From Aphrophora alni (taxonomy: Eukaryota; Arthropoda; Insecta; Hemiptera; Aphrophoridae): a stretch of 64,000 nt of DNA. The position numbers and the translations under genes were made by a program. Each line of letters opens with the position of its first letter. The stretch's first letter is position 1. The notes beneath the pieces are model-generated. The model did no database searches and was not told the DNA's origin. It was given only the letters and a program-made list of their open reading frames with translations. Where the stretch lies: contig OY740770.1 in assembly GCA_963513935.1 (NCBI GenBank), positions 95,078,511-95,142,510 of the forward strand, in the 5' to 3' direction. Positions 36,977 through 47,748 of this stretch are shown here, piece after piece.

Positions 36977-38510
36977 CAGAGTGTAACGAAAAAGGTGGAC
37001 TGCCAATTTATTTTTGCATTATATACATCAAAATTGTCAAATGACATATAGTCGAATTCCTCTTCATTTTCCGCCTATTCGCCATTTTGTTTTTTTCAAA
37101 ACAAAAACATAACTGCAGAAATACTAAAGATACTGAATTCAAATTTAGTATAAGTATTTTGCATTACTTTTTACAAGTTTACCAAACTCCAAGACTTTAT
37201 CTTAATAATTTTCAAAATGGCTGCTAATTAAAATCGTTAACGAAAGATATCTCTAAAACCATTAACTTTACAAAAAACTTACAAGAGACAAAATATTTTT
37301 CTTTTCTAAAAAAAAAAAAAAAACTTTTTTCTGTAGGTCAAAGGATAACCAAGTTATCGACAAAAAACTAAAAATACAATTTCTTGGCGATTATCTACAA
37401 CAATCAAAATTAGTCTAACACCAACACATTTTTTAATTATGTTCATTTTTATCCATGGAAACCTAGAAAATATATTATTATTATTACTATTATTAATTTA
37501 CAATTAGTTATAATAAACAAATCAATTGACATGTTTACTTTTTATTTTAGCATTAATAATACTAGAAATATGACAAATAAAGCACACCGTGACACAAATC
37601 ACAATTGGGTCTGAGTTACTTAAACTGCACATAACAATTATAAAATAAAGAAGTGTACTACAAATTCTGCAAACCATTATTATTACAACATTTAAGCTAT
37701 ATTTTCTTGGTTTCCATGGATACAAATGAACATAACTCAAAATGTGTTGGTGTTACGATAGACTAGTTATGATTGTTTTCTTGGTTTCCATGGATACAAA
37801 TGAACATAATTCAAAATGTGTTGGTGTTACGATAGACTAGTTATGATTGTTTTCTTGGTTTCCATGGATACAAATGAACATAATTCAAAATGTGTTGGTG
37901 TTACGATAGACTAGTTATGATTGTTTTCTTGGTTTCCATGGATACAAATGAACATAATTCAAAATGTGTTGGTGTTACGATAGACTAGTTATGATTGTTT
38001 TCTTGGTTTCCATGGATACAAATGAACATAATTCAAAATGTGTTGGTGTTACGATAGACTAGTTATGATTGTTGTAGACAATCGACAAGATTTTTGTTTT
38101 GTTTTTTTTTTGTCGATAACTTGGTTATCTTTTGACCTACAGAAAAAGTAAAAAAAAAAAAAAAATTGTTTGTCGTTAGGAAAGATAAATATTTTGTCTC
38201 TTGTAAGTATTTTGTAAACTCAACGGTTTTTAAGATATCTTTCGTTAAAGGTTTTAAATAGCCGCTATTTTGAAAATTATTAAAATAAAGTCTTGATGTT
38301 TGGTACACTTACAAAACGTAACAAACAAAATACTTATACTAAATTTGAATTCAGTATTTTTACTATTTCTGCAGTTATAATGTTTAAAAAAAACAAAGTC
38401 GGATAGACGGAAAATGAAGAGGAATTCTACTTTATGTTATTTGACATTTTTTATTGGTTTTGATATATATAATCCGACAATGGCCAGTCCACATTTTTCG
38501 TTACACCCTG
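36977..38510. mobile_element. Foldback (long-TIR) element with amplified inner arm
   Basis: The outer ends CAGAGTGTAACGAAAAAGGT and, read inward from the right, CAGGGTGTAACGAAAAATGT are flanked by TA on both sides. Matching continues inward for about 500 bp on each arm, with numerous mismatches and A/T-run length changes (GAAGAGGAATTC, a TATTTCTGCAGTTAT-type block, GATAACCAAGTTATCGACA and others). The left arm ends near 37475 and the right arm starts near 37998. Between them lie about 225 bp of unique AT-rich DNA and a 74-bp tandem array. No transposase is encoded, so it is non-autonomous. A TA target suggests dependence on a Tc1/mariner-type transposase. Confidence 0.82.
37702..38071 (+). 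repeat. 74-bp tandem array, 5 copies
   Basis: The TTTTCTTGGTTTCCATGGAT start of the unit recurs at 37702, 37776, 37850, 37924 and 37998, an exact period of 74. Copies are nearly the same; the first differs at a base such as AACATAACTC versus AACATAATTC. The unit is the inner end of the right arm of the foldback element, and its complement is present once, more diverged, in the left arm (about 37405-37475). The array therefore arose by amplifying the arm end. Confidence 0.93.
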
Positions 38511-39010
38511 TATATGCTTAGTTTTACAAACCACTGGACAAATTCCTTAACCAGAAAAATTTACTAGTAAAACGGCGGCCGATTTTCTGATTTTAATTGA
38601 AAACATTTTTTCGGGGATGACTTTTTTTCTATACGTTTTGTAATAGCTCATTTGTGTAGCTTTAAAATCTTCCTCATTTAACGTAAATGTTGCTAAACAA
38701 AATAAACCGAAATTGTTGACGTGACTAGGAAATGACAAAATTACGAATACTACCTATATATTTTCAGTAAATTAACGAAATTTTAAAAATCTTAATGAAT
38801 TTAAATTTTTGTCCAATTAGAAACTCGGTATCGACAAACTGATGTCAATATTAAACTCACACTACAAAGTGTATATATAATATGATTTTCATTAAAAATA
38901 CAATTTATTTGCAATTTTGGAACTCACCCTTTTCCTTACTCTCTCCGAAAAACACGTTTTTGACCAAAACATAATATTCCATAAATCGATTATTTCATTA
39001 TAATAACTCA
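38511..39010. other. Unannotated DNA
   Basis: No gene is recognised. The minus frame at 38547-38738 is unrecognised. Confidence 0.5.
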
Positions 39011-39551
39011 CCCTCCATCTATAGCCTATACTTGCGAGTTATCAAACTCCAACGACACGTATGGCATGTCATCGGATGGATAAGAAATCCTTCTACAGTT
39101 CCAATCCTCCATCTATAGCCTATACTTGCGAGTTATCAAACTGCAACGACACGTATGGCATGTCATCGGATGGATAAGAGATCCTTCTACAGTTCCAACG
39201 CTCCATCTATAGCCCACACTTGCAAGTTATCAAACTGCAACGACACGTATGGCATGTCATCGGATGGATTAGATATCCTTCTACAGTTTCAACCCTCCAT
39301 CTATAGCCTATACTTGCGAGTTATCAAACTGCAACAACACGTATGTCATGTCATCCGATGGATAAGAGATCCTTCTACAGTTCCAACGCTCCATCTATAG
39401 CCCACACTTGCAAGTTATCAAACTGCAACGACACGTATGGCATGTCATCGGATGGATTAGATATCCTTCTACAGTTCCAACCCTCCATCTATAGCCCACA
39501 CTTGCGAGTTATCAAACTGCAACTACACTTATGGCATATCATCGGATGGAT
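39011..39551 (+). repeat. 94-bp satellite with 188-bp higher order, 5.75 copies
   Basis: CTCCATCTATAGCC recurs at 39013, 39107, 39201, 39295, 39389 and 39483, an exact period of 94. Copies 2 and 4 share TATACTTGCGAG with GGATAAGAGATCC, while copies 3 and 5 share CACACTTGCAAG with GGATTAGATATCC. The current array therefore grew by a two-unit (188-bp) step. The open frames across it are products of periodicity. Confidence 0.95.
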
Positions 39552-39923
39552 ACCTTGAGCCATGATCAGTCAAAAAACGCAAAAAGATTCTAAGATGCTT
39601 TTATATTTAATATGCTGGGTACATCAAATTATGCTGAATTTGTGAGTTTCCATTAAATCTAGTGAACAAATTTGTTTCTAAACTTTTATAGATCATAAAT
39701 ATCTTTCTATTATTATTCAGTTCAAGGTCATTAGATCTTTCTTTAACGTGTGCGTGTATTTAATAAAAAAACGAAAGTATAAGTAAAACACTCTGTGTGT
39801 CCTTGTTAGCGGTGAAACTTCGGTAGAGCAGAGGAAAGCAGAAAGCATGATACAAAGAGTAGCGTGTTAGGTGATAGCAGTTTGTTCTTTTCACGTGTAG
39901 TTAGCTATGCACTGAGGCTGCGT
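39552..39923. other. Unannotated DNA
   Basis: No gene is recognised between the satellite and the next Rep-A copy. Confidence 0.5.
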
Positions 39924-40330
39924 TGATGGGCGCCATCATGGTACTTACACAGCCCGATCATACAAGTAGATCCTCTAAAGAAAAGTTATTTAGGACCTTG
40001 TAGCTACGAATATAAATTGTCTTAAGAAGTTTGGGTTCAAATTACATATTTTATAATAACTTTGCTATTTGATATCGGTGAAACATCGTAGGCTACCATT
40101 AAATTCAGAATTGAAATCTGAAAATTTGTATCTAATTTTTAGTGTGTTATAATGTAAATAACACGTGAAATATTAACAAACTACCGTTTAAAATGGCTGC
40201 CATTTTCATATTTTTGATTCGATTTTTCTGAAAGGGTTCTATATGTGCATACTATAATCAACTATACAAAATTTCATTTTTTAAAATCTTAATTTGTGTG
40301 CCCGTTATCGTTTTTATAACCCAATTCAAC
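39924..40330 (+). repeat. Rep-A copy 6
   Basis: It starts GATGGGCGCCATCATGGTAC, has a shortened middle (AAGTAGATCCTCTAAAG, then GGACCTTGTAG), and continues with TCAAATTACATATTTTATAA, ATTTGTATCTAATTTT and a rear CCCGTTATCGTTTTTATAA. The AAACAGTTGTTACA block of other copies is missing, an internal deletion. Confidence 0.62.
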
Positions 40331-40724
40331 ATGAAAAAAGTTGTAAATCCAGCTAGGGTACCTCAGGAAAGCTACACACTTAATTAATGTAAATAAACCC
40401 CTACGGACGACACGTAATTAAGGAGTATAGTAAAGATACTTTGTTTCATCACTGAAACGATAGTAGTTAAAATAAAAATTATATGTATATATTTACTTCT
40501 ATACAACACACTCCAAAATATCAGGCAAAATTTATAACAGTTATTTTTTCGTTAAATTAAAGGTTAACAGTCATTTTCTTAATAAAAAATCCTGGTGGGA
40601 CAAATCACTGAACACTTCATTAATGTGATATCGGGGAGCGAAGATGGAAAGATCTTTACTGAAAATCTCTCAACTCTTTTTACTCTATAAATAAATATTG
40701 AGCGTAACTTGTAAGATAATATTA
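40331..40724. other. Unannotated DNA
   Basis: No gene or element is recognised. Confidence 0.5.
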
Positions 40725-40871
40725 GATAGAAAAAAAACTCGAACACAAGATCTCACACAAATTAAGTTTACTTAATCAAACGCGTTTCAACGACTGATGG
40801 CGACTGTGTCGAAACGCGTTTGATTAAATAAACGTAATTTTTGTGGCTCTCTTGTTCGAGTTTTTTCTATC
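40725..40871. repeat. 147-bp near-perfect hairpin
   Basis: The left arm GATAGAAAAAAAACTCGAAC...TTAATCAAACGCGTTTC pairs with the right arm GAAACGCGTTTGATTAA...GTTCGAGTTTTTTCTATC. Arms are about 60 bp and the loop is about 22 bases (around ACTGATGGCGACTG). The innermost 17 bases of each arm match perfectly. It is either a minimal foldback MITE or a sequence folding as RNA. No target duplication is obvious. Confidence 0.85.
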
Positions 40872-41987
40872 TCTGTTTACTCTACTAGATCTCTTAATTG
40901 TGCTTATAAGAACAAATCATTTCTGTCAGGACCAAAATAGCAGTTACATGAATAATTTTTTCATCGTAAAGAATTCTCTTCCACCGTTATATGAGATTTT
41001 TAAATCTGAGAATTTCGAGTTAATTTAGCTTGTTGCATGCTGAATTCCTCGAAATAGACTTATATGGACAAGAAAAACAGTTTAAAATATCAACCATTTT
41101 AAATTTAAATATATAATATTTTTCAGAACTTCGATAGATTCAATATGACCACACGTGTAAAACTGATTTTCTAATCTTCACAGTTGCTATTTTACAACCA
41201 GACAACTACGAACCCAAACAGACTGCAACCCGAATCAATATATTTGTTTCCGAGGTCACGCCATGTCGAAACATTAAAAGTTAAATTTTGTGTGCTTATT
41301 ATACTCACACTGGTGACGTAATATGCGAGCTAAATAAAAGACGAGGAAAGTAGGGAAGGAGAGACGAAAATATTTGTTTAGTTGTATATGTGTCTCGTGC
41401 TGGGTAAATCTACTTCTTTTAAGGGAGTTAGGAGCAATGGGTGTTTGTGAAGGAGTGAATGTTTACTTAAAGTGTAATTTTTAATCATAAAAGTTAGATT
41501 GACCTCTATGCCACAGAAAAACAACAGATGGAGGTTCTATGGAATTGAACAAAACAAATAGTTTAGGCCTGCTAATCCCTGAATCTTCCCAGTATGGGCT
41601 TTTAGTCACAATCCGATGACAAATGCTAAGCTCCAAGACTACACAAGTTGAGAAACCTTCCAATAAGACGTTTAAGAATCATTTAATCTTTTTGCCGATA
41701 ACTAGTGAGATACAAAACTGCACAGCTTAAAATATCCAGATAAAACTATCACGTACGCCCTGTTTGAAAAGTAGCCCCCTCCTCTTAAATTCCCAGATGT
41801 ATGTGTTTTTAAAAGTTTAAAAATTTCATTTTGCTTTGCTATTGACAAAAACGTGGACAGAATTTAAATTTAAATTTAAATTCAAATTTAAATAATGATT
41901 ATCTTGTTTTATTGTTTATAATGTTAAAACTTTAAATGCTAATTACTATATATTTATTGCACGCACTATCTGAATTTTCAATTTCTA
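40872..41987. other. Unannotated DNA
   Basis: No gene is recognised. It includes an AAATTT-type hexanucleotide tract at 41861-41894. The 60-codon minus frame at 41481-41663 is unrecognised. Confidence 0.5.
41861..41894. repeat. (AAATTT)n-type microsatellite
   Basis: AATTTAAATTTAAATTTAAA continues with one interruption (TTCAAATTTAAA). The unit is self-complementary. Confidence 0.9.
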
Positions 41988-42138
41988 CTAAATAAAGTAG
42001 TGGCACCAGTAATTCTAAAACTTGTTTTACCTAATAACAATTTATTTTCTTAGAATCCGACTTTATAATTTCGACAAAAAAATATTTTTCCGTTGAATCA
42101 GTTCTTGGTCGATCCTATACCAATGTGAGAAAATAAAC
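41988..42138 (+). repeat. Left flanking direct repeat (target-site duplication) of a LINE insertion
   Basis: 151 bp from CTAAATAAAGTAGTGGCACC to CAATGTGAGAAAATAAAC. The same stretch, about six differences apart, is found at 42573-42722 on the other side of the inserted LINE fragment. Confidence 0.85.
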
Positions 42139-42572
42139 TTCTTTTTTTTGTACTGGGCTGTGAAAGCCTCCTTCAGAGTCCTCACCGGCGTCGACCTAAA
42201 GATCTTTTGCCGCCCCCAAGTTCCTTCCTACACCCACTCAGTAATACCTGTCATCCTTATAAAGGAACAGATACTACCTATTGGGTTGTCTAGGATGGTT
42301 TCCATCTCCTTCCCCGGAGGGCCTAGAGAGTATAGCCTGGCTCGTCCTAACGCCTCACACTCTAAGAGAATGTGGTCTGCGGACTCTTCAGCCAAACCAC
42401 ATTTCCTGCAAGTATTATCTGCAGCAATCCCTATCCTGTGTAGGTGTTTTCTGAGGTGACAGTGGCTCGTTAAGAGCCCAACCACCCACCTCATGTTATC
42501 CCTTCTGAGAGATATTAGTTGTTCAGCATGTTTTTTGCATGATCTAAGTAGCTTCTTTGTACTTAGCCACTT
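42139..42572 (-). mobile_element. 5'-truncated non-LTR retrotransposon insertion
   Basis: An inserted segment of about 434 bp carries the C-terminal end of a LINE ORF2 on the minus strand. It finishes, in minus-strand sense, with a short 3' UTR and an A-tail (seen as TTTTTTTTG at 42142-42150). The A-tail, 5' truncation and flanking direct repeats are the marks of target-primed reverse transcription. The flanking repeats are about 150 bp, much longer than the 5-20 bp usual for most LINEs. Confidence 0.85.
42228..42560 (-). pseudogene. LINE ORF2 C-terminal fragment (RNase H/zinc-knuckle tail)
   Basis: The frame carries RWVVGLLTSHCHLRKHLHRIG followed by CRKCGLAEESADHILLEC, a C-x2-C-x8-H-x4-C knuckle typical of the extreme C-terminus of RNase H-bearing arthropod non-LTR elements. 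Coding similarity starts upstream of the first Met (42494), at about 42560, with STKKLLRSCKKHAEQLISLR, so the Met is not a real start. It ends ITEWV followed by a stop. Everything N-terminal (endonuclease, reverse transcriptase) is absent through truncation. The plus-strand frame over the same bases is a shadow. It is a dead copy and cannot mobilise anything. Confidence 0.85.
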
Positions 42573-42722
42573 CTAAATAAAGTAGTGGCACCAGTAATTC
42601 TAAAACTTGTTTTACCTAATAACAATTTATTTTCTTAGAATCAGACATTATAATTTCGTCAAAAAATATTTGTCCGTTAAATCAGTTCTTGGTCGATCCT
42701 ATACCAATGTGAGAAAATAAAC
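42573..42722 (+). repeat. Right flanking direct repeat of the LINE insertion
   Basis: 150 bp matching 41988-42138, from CTAAATAAAGTAGTGG to GAGAAAATAAAC. Differences include CCGACTTT versus CAGACATT, one A-run length change and CCGTTGAATC versus CCGTTAAATC. Divergence is about 4%, a rough age marker. Confidence 0.85.
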
Positions 42723-43869
42723 CTTACTCCCTACTACACGTATTGAACTTTGACATCAAGCCCCCACGAACACGTGTTTGTATATATGCCGAATGTTGTA
42801 GATATGTGCTTTGTCATTACAAAATATTTGTAGCCTGTAACAAACACTCGGTTTGATACATATCTCGGTGAACCCCATTGTGCGCATGCTCTACTTAGCC
42901 CTAGCCTTGACACGCGGGAGGTGGGGTTTCCTTACTCCGCGTCTCTGACGTCATCAGCATGCTTGCAACAACTGCAAGTAGCCTAGTTCACTAACTTACA
43001 TCAATCAAATTAAGACATTCGTTGCCGGACTGTATTTACTGAATAAATAAGAAAAATACGTCATGCACTATTACTAAAGATAATTAATTAACTGTAGAAA
43101 CATACATATCAAACCGGACGGAATAATTAGGGGAATAAATGGTGCGGGAACATTGCACAAATTTTGTTACTCGTAAGAAACCAAACTATATGATTCAATA
43201 CGAACATAACTTTTTTTTTTTTTTTTTTTAACAAGTTGTATATTTGATGAATTTCAGTTTTTAATTACAGTTTCCTTTATTTTAGTTTTTCTTCGCCAAT
43301 AGTAATTTTCTTTTAATCTATAGAGTTTACAAAATTTAATCTCAAACTGTACAACCGATTTTAAGACGTTCAGTCTTTCACGATTTTTACCAATAACTTC
43401 CTAAATGGGACATTTTTGTTTGTGACAAATGATTTGTGAAGGTTTCAAAGGGGGTTAAAATGATCAAAATGATTAACCATACTTTTGATAAAATATCATT
43501 GTTAGCCTGCATAATTAGGCTACTATGGGTAGCACTATTAGGTGCTAATATACCAATAGTTATGTGAAGAGTGTAAGCAAATAATGAGTCAAGAGACAAA
43601 AACTTAATTGTGAGTTAATCAACTATTACTCCTTTATAAACTATAAAACTGAGGGGGAAATACATATTACGTATAACTAATATGTTTATACTAATATTTT
43701 ATTTTATTTTTGCTACAATAAACATGTTTTAAAGAAAAAATAAATAACAAAAAACCTGCTATATTCGTAGGTTGTTCTGTAAAAAAAGAGACAAGTCCAA
43801 AGTTAAATCTACCATCTTAGTAGTCTACAATAAAAAAAGACGTATTCATTTAGTTTTCACATAGAATAT
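42723..43869. other. Unannotated DNA with a GC-richer patch
   Basis: No gene is recognised. The patch at 42875-42970 is GC-rich for this window and holds a perfect CRE-type octamer. A T-run lies at 43212-43230. No coding sequence supports a promoter call. Confidence 0.5.
42946..42953. promoter_or_regulatory. Perfect CRE-like octamer TGACGTCA
   Basis: A palindromic TGACGTCA, the CREB/ATF consensus, lies in a locally GC-rich stretch that also has CGCGGGAGGTGGGG and two GCATGC strings nearby. It could be a promoter fragment, but no transcript or TATA box can be tied to it. Confidence 0.3.
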
Positions 43870-44263
43870 TTTGATATTAAGTATATATTTCCCTATTTAA
43901 GATGTGATAAAATAGTTCATTTTCCTCCTTCAAATTTTTTCTAGCTTCATTGAGTTTGTCATTTTTAGGAATTGATATTTCACATTCAGTAGTTTATCAG
44001 CTCGTACCTTTTCTAAGACTTTGACGTCTTTCTATTCATCAGCATCATTGAATATTTGTTTCATCTTTATCAAATCTAAGTTTCTCACTGATGAGATGAA
44101 TCCAACGGGCCTTTTTTAGCTGTACGATAGTTATGTCGAAAAACTTACCAGCTGCTGATTTGTGAATTATTGTCAACATCATAAGGTCCGAATCATTTGG
44201 CACTTGATATTTTTCAGGTGTTTTTCTTTTCTCCAACTGGGTAAAGTAACGGTCACAACTCAT
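43870..44263 (-). pseudogene. Decayed transposon-associated ORF with a CDRxF motif
   Basis: The minus-strand frame begins near MSCDRYFTQLEKRK and continues PEKYQVPND. It resembles the HSxxxCDRDFxxIEK...P..W segment of a protein repeatedly found in insect (notably hemipteran) transposons. Past the stop at 44045 another frame gives CEISIPKNDKLNEARKNLKE, compatible with that protein's C-terminal part, so a frameshift is likely. The function of the parent protein is not known to me. Family recognition is from memory of the motif and could be wrong. Confidence 0.4.
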
Positions 44264-44456
44264 AAATGTGAGACCTTTAACAAATAATTTTATTTTATTT
44301 CAGTGAAATACCATGGAAAAAATATAACGAGGGTGGGTTTAAAGTACTCGATGCCGGGATTGACAATCTCGGCTTTCCTCGTTTGGTCTAACCATACAGT
44401 GCACATTCGGTATTCAACAATTTGGACATTTTGAATTTTTCTTTCCTATGATATAC

Positions 44457-45580
44457 TATAACAAAATAGAGGGCTCCCAAAAGGTCAGTGCTCGGCAGGC
44501 CATAAATTGTAAAGAGTTGAAAGGGTTGACAGCTAGAAAAACTATTCTAACATCAGTCACGGATCTCAAGGAGTCAAATAAACCATTCCAAAAGTCAATG
44601 CCTTCAACCGAAAATGTTTGAAATGGACCAATGAAAGAAATGCGTCAGTCCAGAAATAGCGTACAAGATTTAAAATAAGCCAATGAAGGAAGAGGATCGG
44701 AAGAAAGCATTTGAAATTAGAACTTATAAATAGGGGTGGAAGAGAAGCGCACGAGGTTCTTTTTGGTTGTTAACTGATTGAAGGAGGGAGTTCCGGAGCA
44801 AGTATTTCTTTAGTAGAAAAGAAGATAGCTGTGAAAGACTTAGCCGAGATCAAACAGTCAAAATTAAATAGTAACTGCGTCGTTTTTTTGTATAAGAAGT
44901 TAATAATAATCTCCGAAGAATAAATTAAAAGATAATCGTCGTTTATAAGTTTAAAAGAGTAGTCGTCATAGAAGTGTGTGATAAATTGCGTCGTTATAAA
45001 AGTGTTTAAACAGGAATATTAATACAATAAATTAAAAGTAATCGTCGTCATAAAAGTGTGTGAGATACAAGTGTAAGAAGAAAAGAAGATTCGTCGAAAA
45101 GATCAAGGCAAATCGATCCATCTACTGGCAGTCTACACGGGAACCACGTGCAAGGAACCAGAAACATCGGAGCAGTGATCAAACTTCCAAGCGATAAGTA
45201 AAAATTAATGGACAATCTCAATTAAATAAACTACCACCAACTTCTATTTTATATGTAAATTATAGTCACCAAAGAATTACGAACCCGTAAAGAGAAATGA
45301 AATTAAATAAATAAAATTATACATTTCAGTTAGCCGGAGCATTTTATAATAAATAAATTAAAAGTAAAAAAGATTTAAAAGTAAAATATGATGCACTCTT
45401 ATTTCGTTATTTTAGGTTAAGACATTGTAGAATTAGTAATTTATATTTAACTATGTACTTAGAATAAGTAGTAGGTTTAGACATTAATAATTATTATTAA
45501 GTGCATCAGGTTTGGACAATAATTGATTTTTATTGTAAATGATTTTAAACTTAATTTTATAATTAAAGAAAAAGTTAAAT
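44457..45580 (+). mobile_element. LTR-like segment, diverged relative of 2956-4066
   Basis: It starts TATAACAAAATAGAGGGCTC and matches the reverse complement of the minus-strand solo LTR through CAGTGCTCGGCAG, GTCAATGCCTTCAACCGAAA, GTCTACACGGGAACCACGTG and TTAGCCGGAGCATTTTA, ending near GAAAAAGTTAAA. The start has lost the expected TG. The two are clearly diverged, so they are separate insertions of one family and not the two LTRs of one element. About 200 bases past the end is TTGGCGCCCC (45785), which resembles the start of a lysine-type primer-binding site but is too far away to be convincing. Confidence 0.65.
44725..44732 (+). promoter_or_regulatory. TATA box within the LTR-like segment
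   Basis: TATAAATA followed by GGGGTGGAAGAGAAGCGC, the same arrangement as in the minus-strand relative at 3795-3802. Confidence 0.5.
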
Positions 45581-45814
45581 TATATTAAATGTGTTGAAGA
45601 AGTTTTTTTGTTATAATACTTATCTAAATTGCACTTCAAATTTATTTATTTTTGAACTTTTGAAATATTTTTGACCTATATATTTTCGAAATATCAACTT
45701 ATAACTTTAAAATTTTTATTTGATTGACTATAATTGCTAAACAATATTTTTTATCCTATTATTCTCTACAAATCGATACCAATTTTGGCGCCCCAGCTCT
45801 TCGTAATGTGCACG

Positions 45815-46015
45815 CTCTCTGAGGACTCAGTTGTGAGCCTAACTGTATCTACTCCTTTTTCATGAAATCTTGGGTTAGATCCCTTTCTTTCATCTTTCAT
45901 CTTGACCAACTTTTGGTTTTTTTCCTAACGTGACATTATTAGAATGTTCGAGGGTTAGAGGTCTTTATTTTTGTATTAGGCGATGATGATAGAGAGATTT
46001 TCGCCTTAAACAACA
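45815..46015 (+). repeat. Rep-B copy 4
   Basis: It shows GGACTCAGTTGTGAGCC, then CTTGGGTTAGATCCCTTTCT, CATCTTGACCAACTTTTGG, GACATTATTAGAATGTTCGA and GGCGATGATGATAGAGAGAT near the end. Confidence 0.65.
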
Positions 46016-47748
46016 AGAAAAGAGGGGTTTTCTGTCATTTTCAGTGCTAACATACAAGCGCTAATCCTTCACCTTTCACTGCTGCATGCTTCTTCCCAAC
46101 ATTTTACTAACATTTTAGATACGGAAACAAACCATCTATTGAACAAATTTTTAATTATTATATTATTATTAAAGTTTGCGAGATATGAGGACGACAAATG
46201 TCATTTTTTTGTCGGTATAGTTTACGTAGACTCACCCCTATAATGGACCGAATTTAAGAATGTATTCACGTTAGAAAAACTTCTGTTCGAAATTTACTGA
46301 CCAATTAGTTTACCCGACCACTTTATATCCTTATTCAAAGAGTCTATAAATAGATGCTAAATACAAATTTAATAACAACAGACAAAAATAACGATCCCTG
46401 AATATTTTACAAACAAACTAACTAATCATATCAAGATTGCCGTCAAAATACTCTAGCGGTATTTTATATAATTTTGTGTATACATTTCTTTATTAAGAAA
46501 TCCCCTAAAACTTTTCTTTACCACGTTCCGACTAGAAAAGTTGAATAAACTTTTTAAAATACATTTTTGATTACATGTTTCGTGAGACACTCTGTATAGT
46601 TTGGTTGATTAAAGTTCAAAGTTAAACAAAAGACATAATCAGGAATGTAAATACTTGAGTCCAAAGTCAAGGAATGACTTAACGTTGAGAAATTATTTAA
46701 GTACACAAGAATTTTTCACACTTTCGCTTTGGACGGTTAATTGCAAAGATACAAATGGCAGTAGCTAATTGGTTGGTATTATAGTAAACATATGATTAAT
46801 GGGTATACATTAGCATTAGGATCTTCCTAAGCAGAAACCTGAACTGAACATGTGTTTTTTGAAGTGAAGAGTTGTTAGTAACAGTTACTAAAATGTTTAA
46901 TAGATCTAAAGAATAATTAAGTGAAGTGGTTAAAACATTACAACCGATTATAGGTGTCAATTACTTAAATGCCAACGTCAAATTCGAACGTAGATAATTA
47001 AAAGACAAATTTCAGGTTTCATCAACATCGGTTAATACAAGCAATTTTATTTTATATTGCATTTTTTGAAGGATTTGAAAAATAAACTAATGTATAATTT
47101 CTACTTAGTGCTCAAAAAATATAAATGAGCTTCAACAAAAACATGTGATTAATATAAATTTGTCAAACATTGGGGCCTACCACTATTTTTAACTTTATCC
47201 ATTTAACGATTTTTAGCAATACCATATTCGATTTTACAATCTTTGTTAAACATTTTTCTTCTCCTCCAATTTTCGACCACAACCCTTGTGTAATTAAAAT
47301 GAAGTAAATCATTTAATAAAAATAGGAGTTACTATTTAAAAACTTAAATTAGTTTTTTAGTAGTAAATACTCTACTTGTTGGTATGTCCCAGGCAACTGT
47401 TAGATATTAGCGGACCTACGCTTTCACATGTTTCTTATATTAACATCAGTAATAACCATAATGCCTTTCTACGCCTTTTAAACATTGGAACATGTTCACA
47501 GTAATAATTATACTTTTGCTTTTATAGTAGAAATCACATTTGTTTTGTCTTTGCTCTAATAAACATTATCATACCGTATATACGTTTAACGAGAATGACT
47601 TTAGTTTAAGATCTATTTTAACAAATTATGATTTATAAAAATATTATTCTGAAAATTAATCATATTCATGATATATGACCGATTACGATGTTTTAAGAAG
47701 TATTACAATGGCTGATTAAGATTTAACCCTTTCCTTAAGTGTATCTAT
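46016..47748. other. Unannotated AT-rich region
   Basis: No gene is recognised. GAGACACTCTGTATAG at 46583-46598 reads inward as CTATACAGAGTGTCTC and resembles one terminus of a TA-targeting element, but I found no partner end. Confidence 0.45.

Noticed and set aside
36680..37051. 123-codon hydrophobic plus-strand frame
   Set aside because: It has no ATG at its start, shows AT-driven composition, and runs into the foldback element's inverted repeat.
37702..38071. CRISPR-like 74-bp array
   Set aside because: No spacers; the unit is part of the foldback element's arm.
39155..39558. Repeated ORFs and a CRISPR-like look of the 94-bp array
   Set aside because: Repeats are contiguous with no unique spacers, and the frames stay open only because of the period and unit composition. 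It is a satellite in a eukaryotic genome.
42148..42459. 103-codon plus-strand frame
   Set aside because: It is the shadow of the LINE C-terminal fragment, whose C-x2-C-x8-H-x4-C motif is on the minus strand.
45785..45794. TTGGCGCCCC as a retroviral-type primer-binding site
   Set aside because: It is about 200 bases beyond the end of LTR similarity, and only about nine bases resemble the lysine tRNA complement.
46583..46598. CTATACAGAGTGTCTC as the terminus of a TA-targeting transposon
   Set aside because: No matching second end was found in the surrounding sequence.
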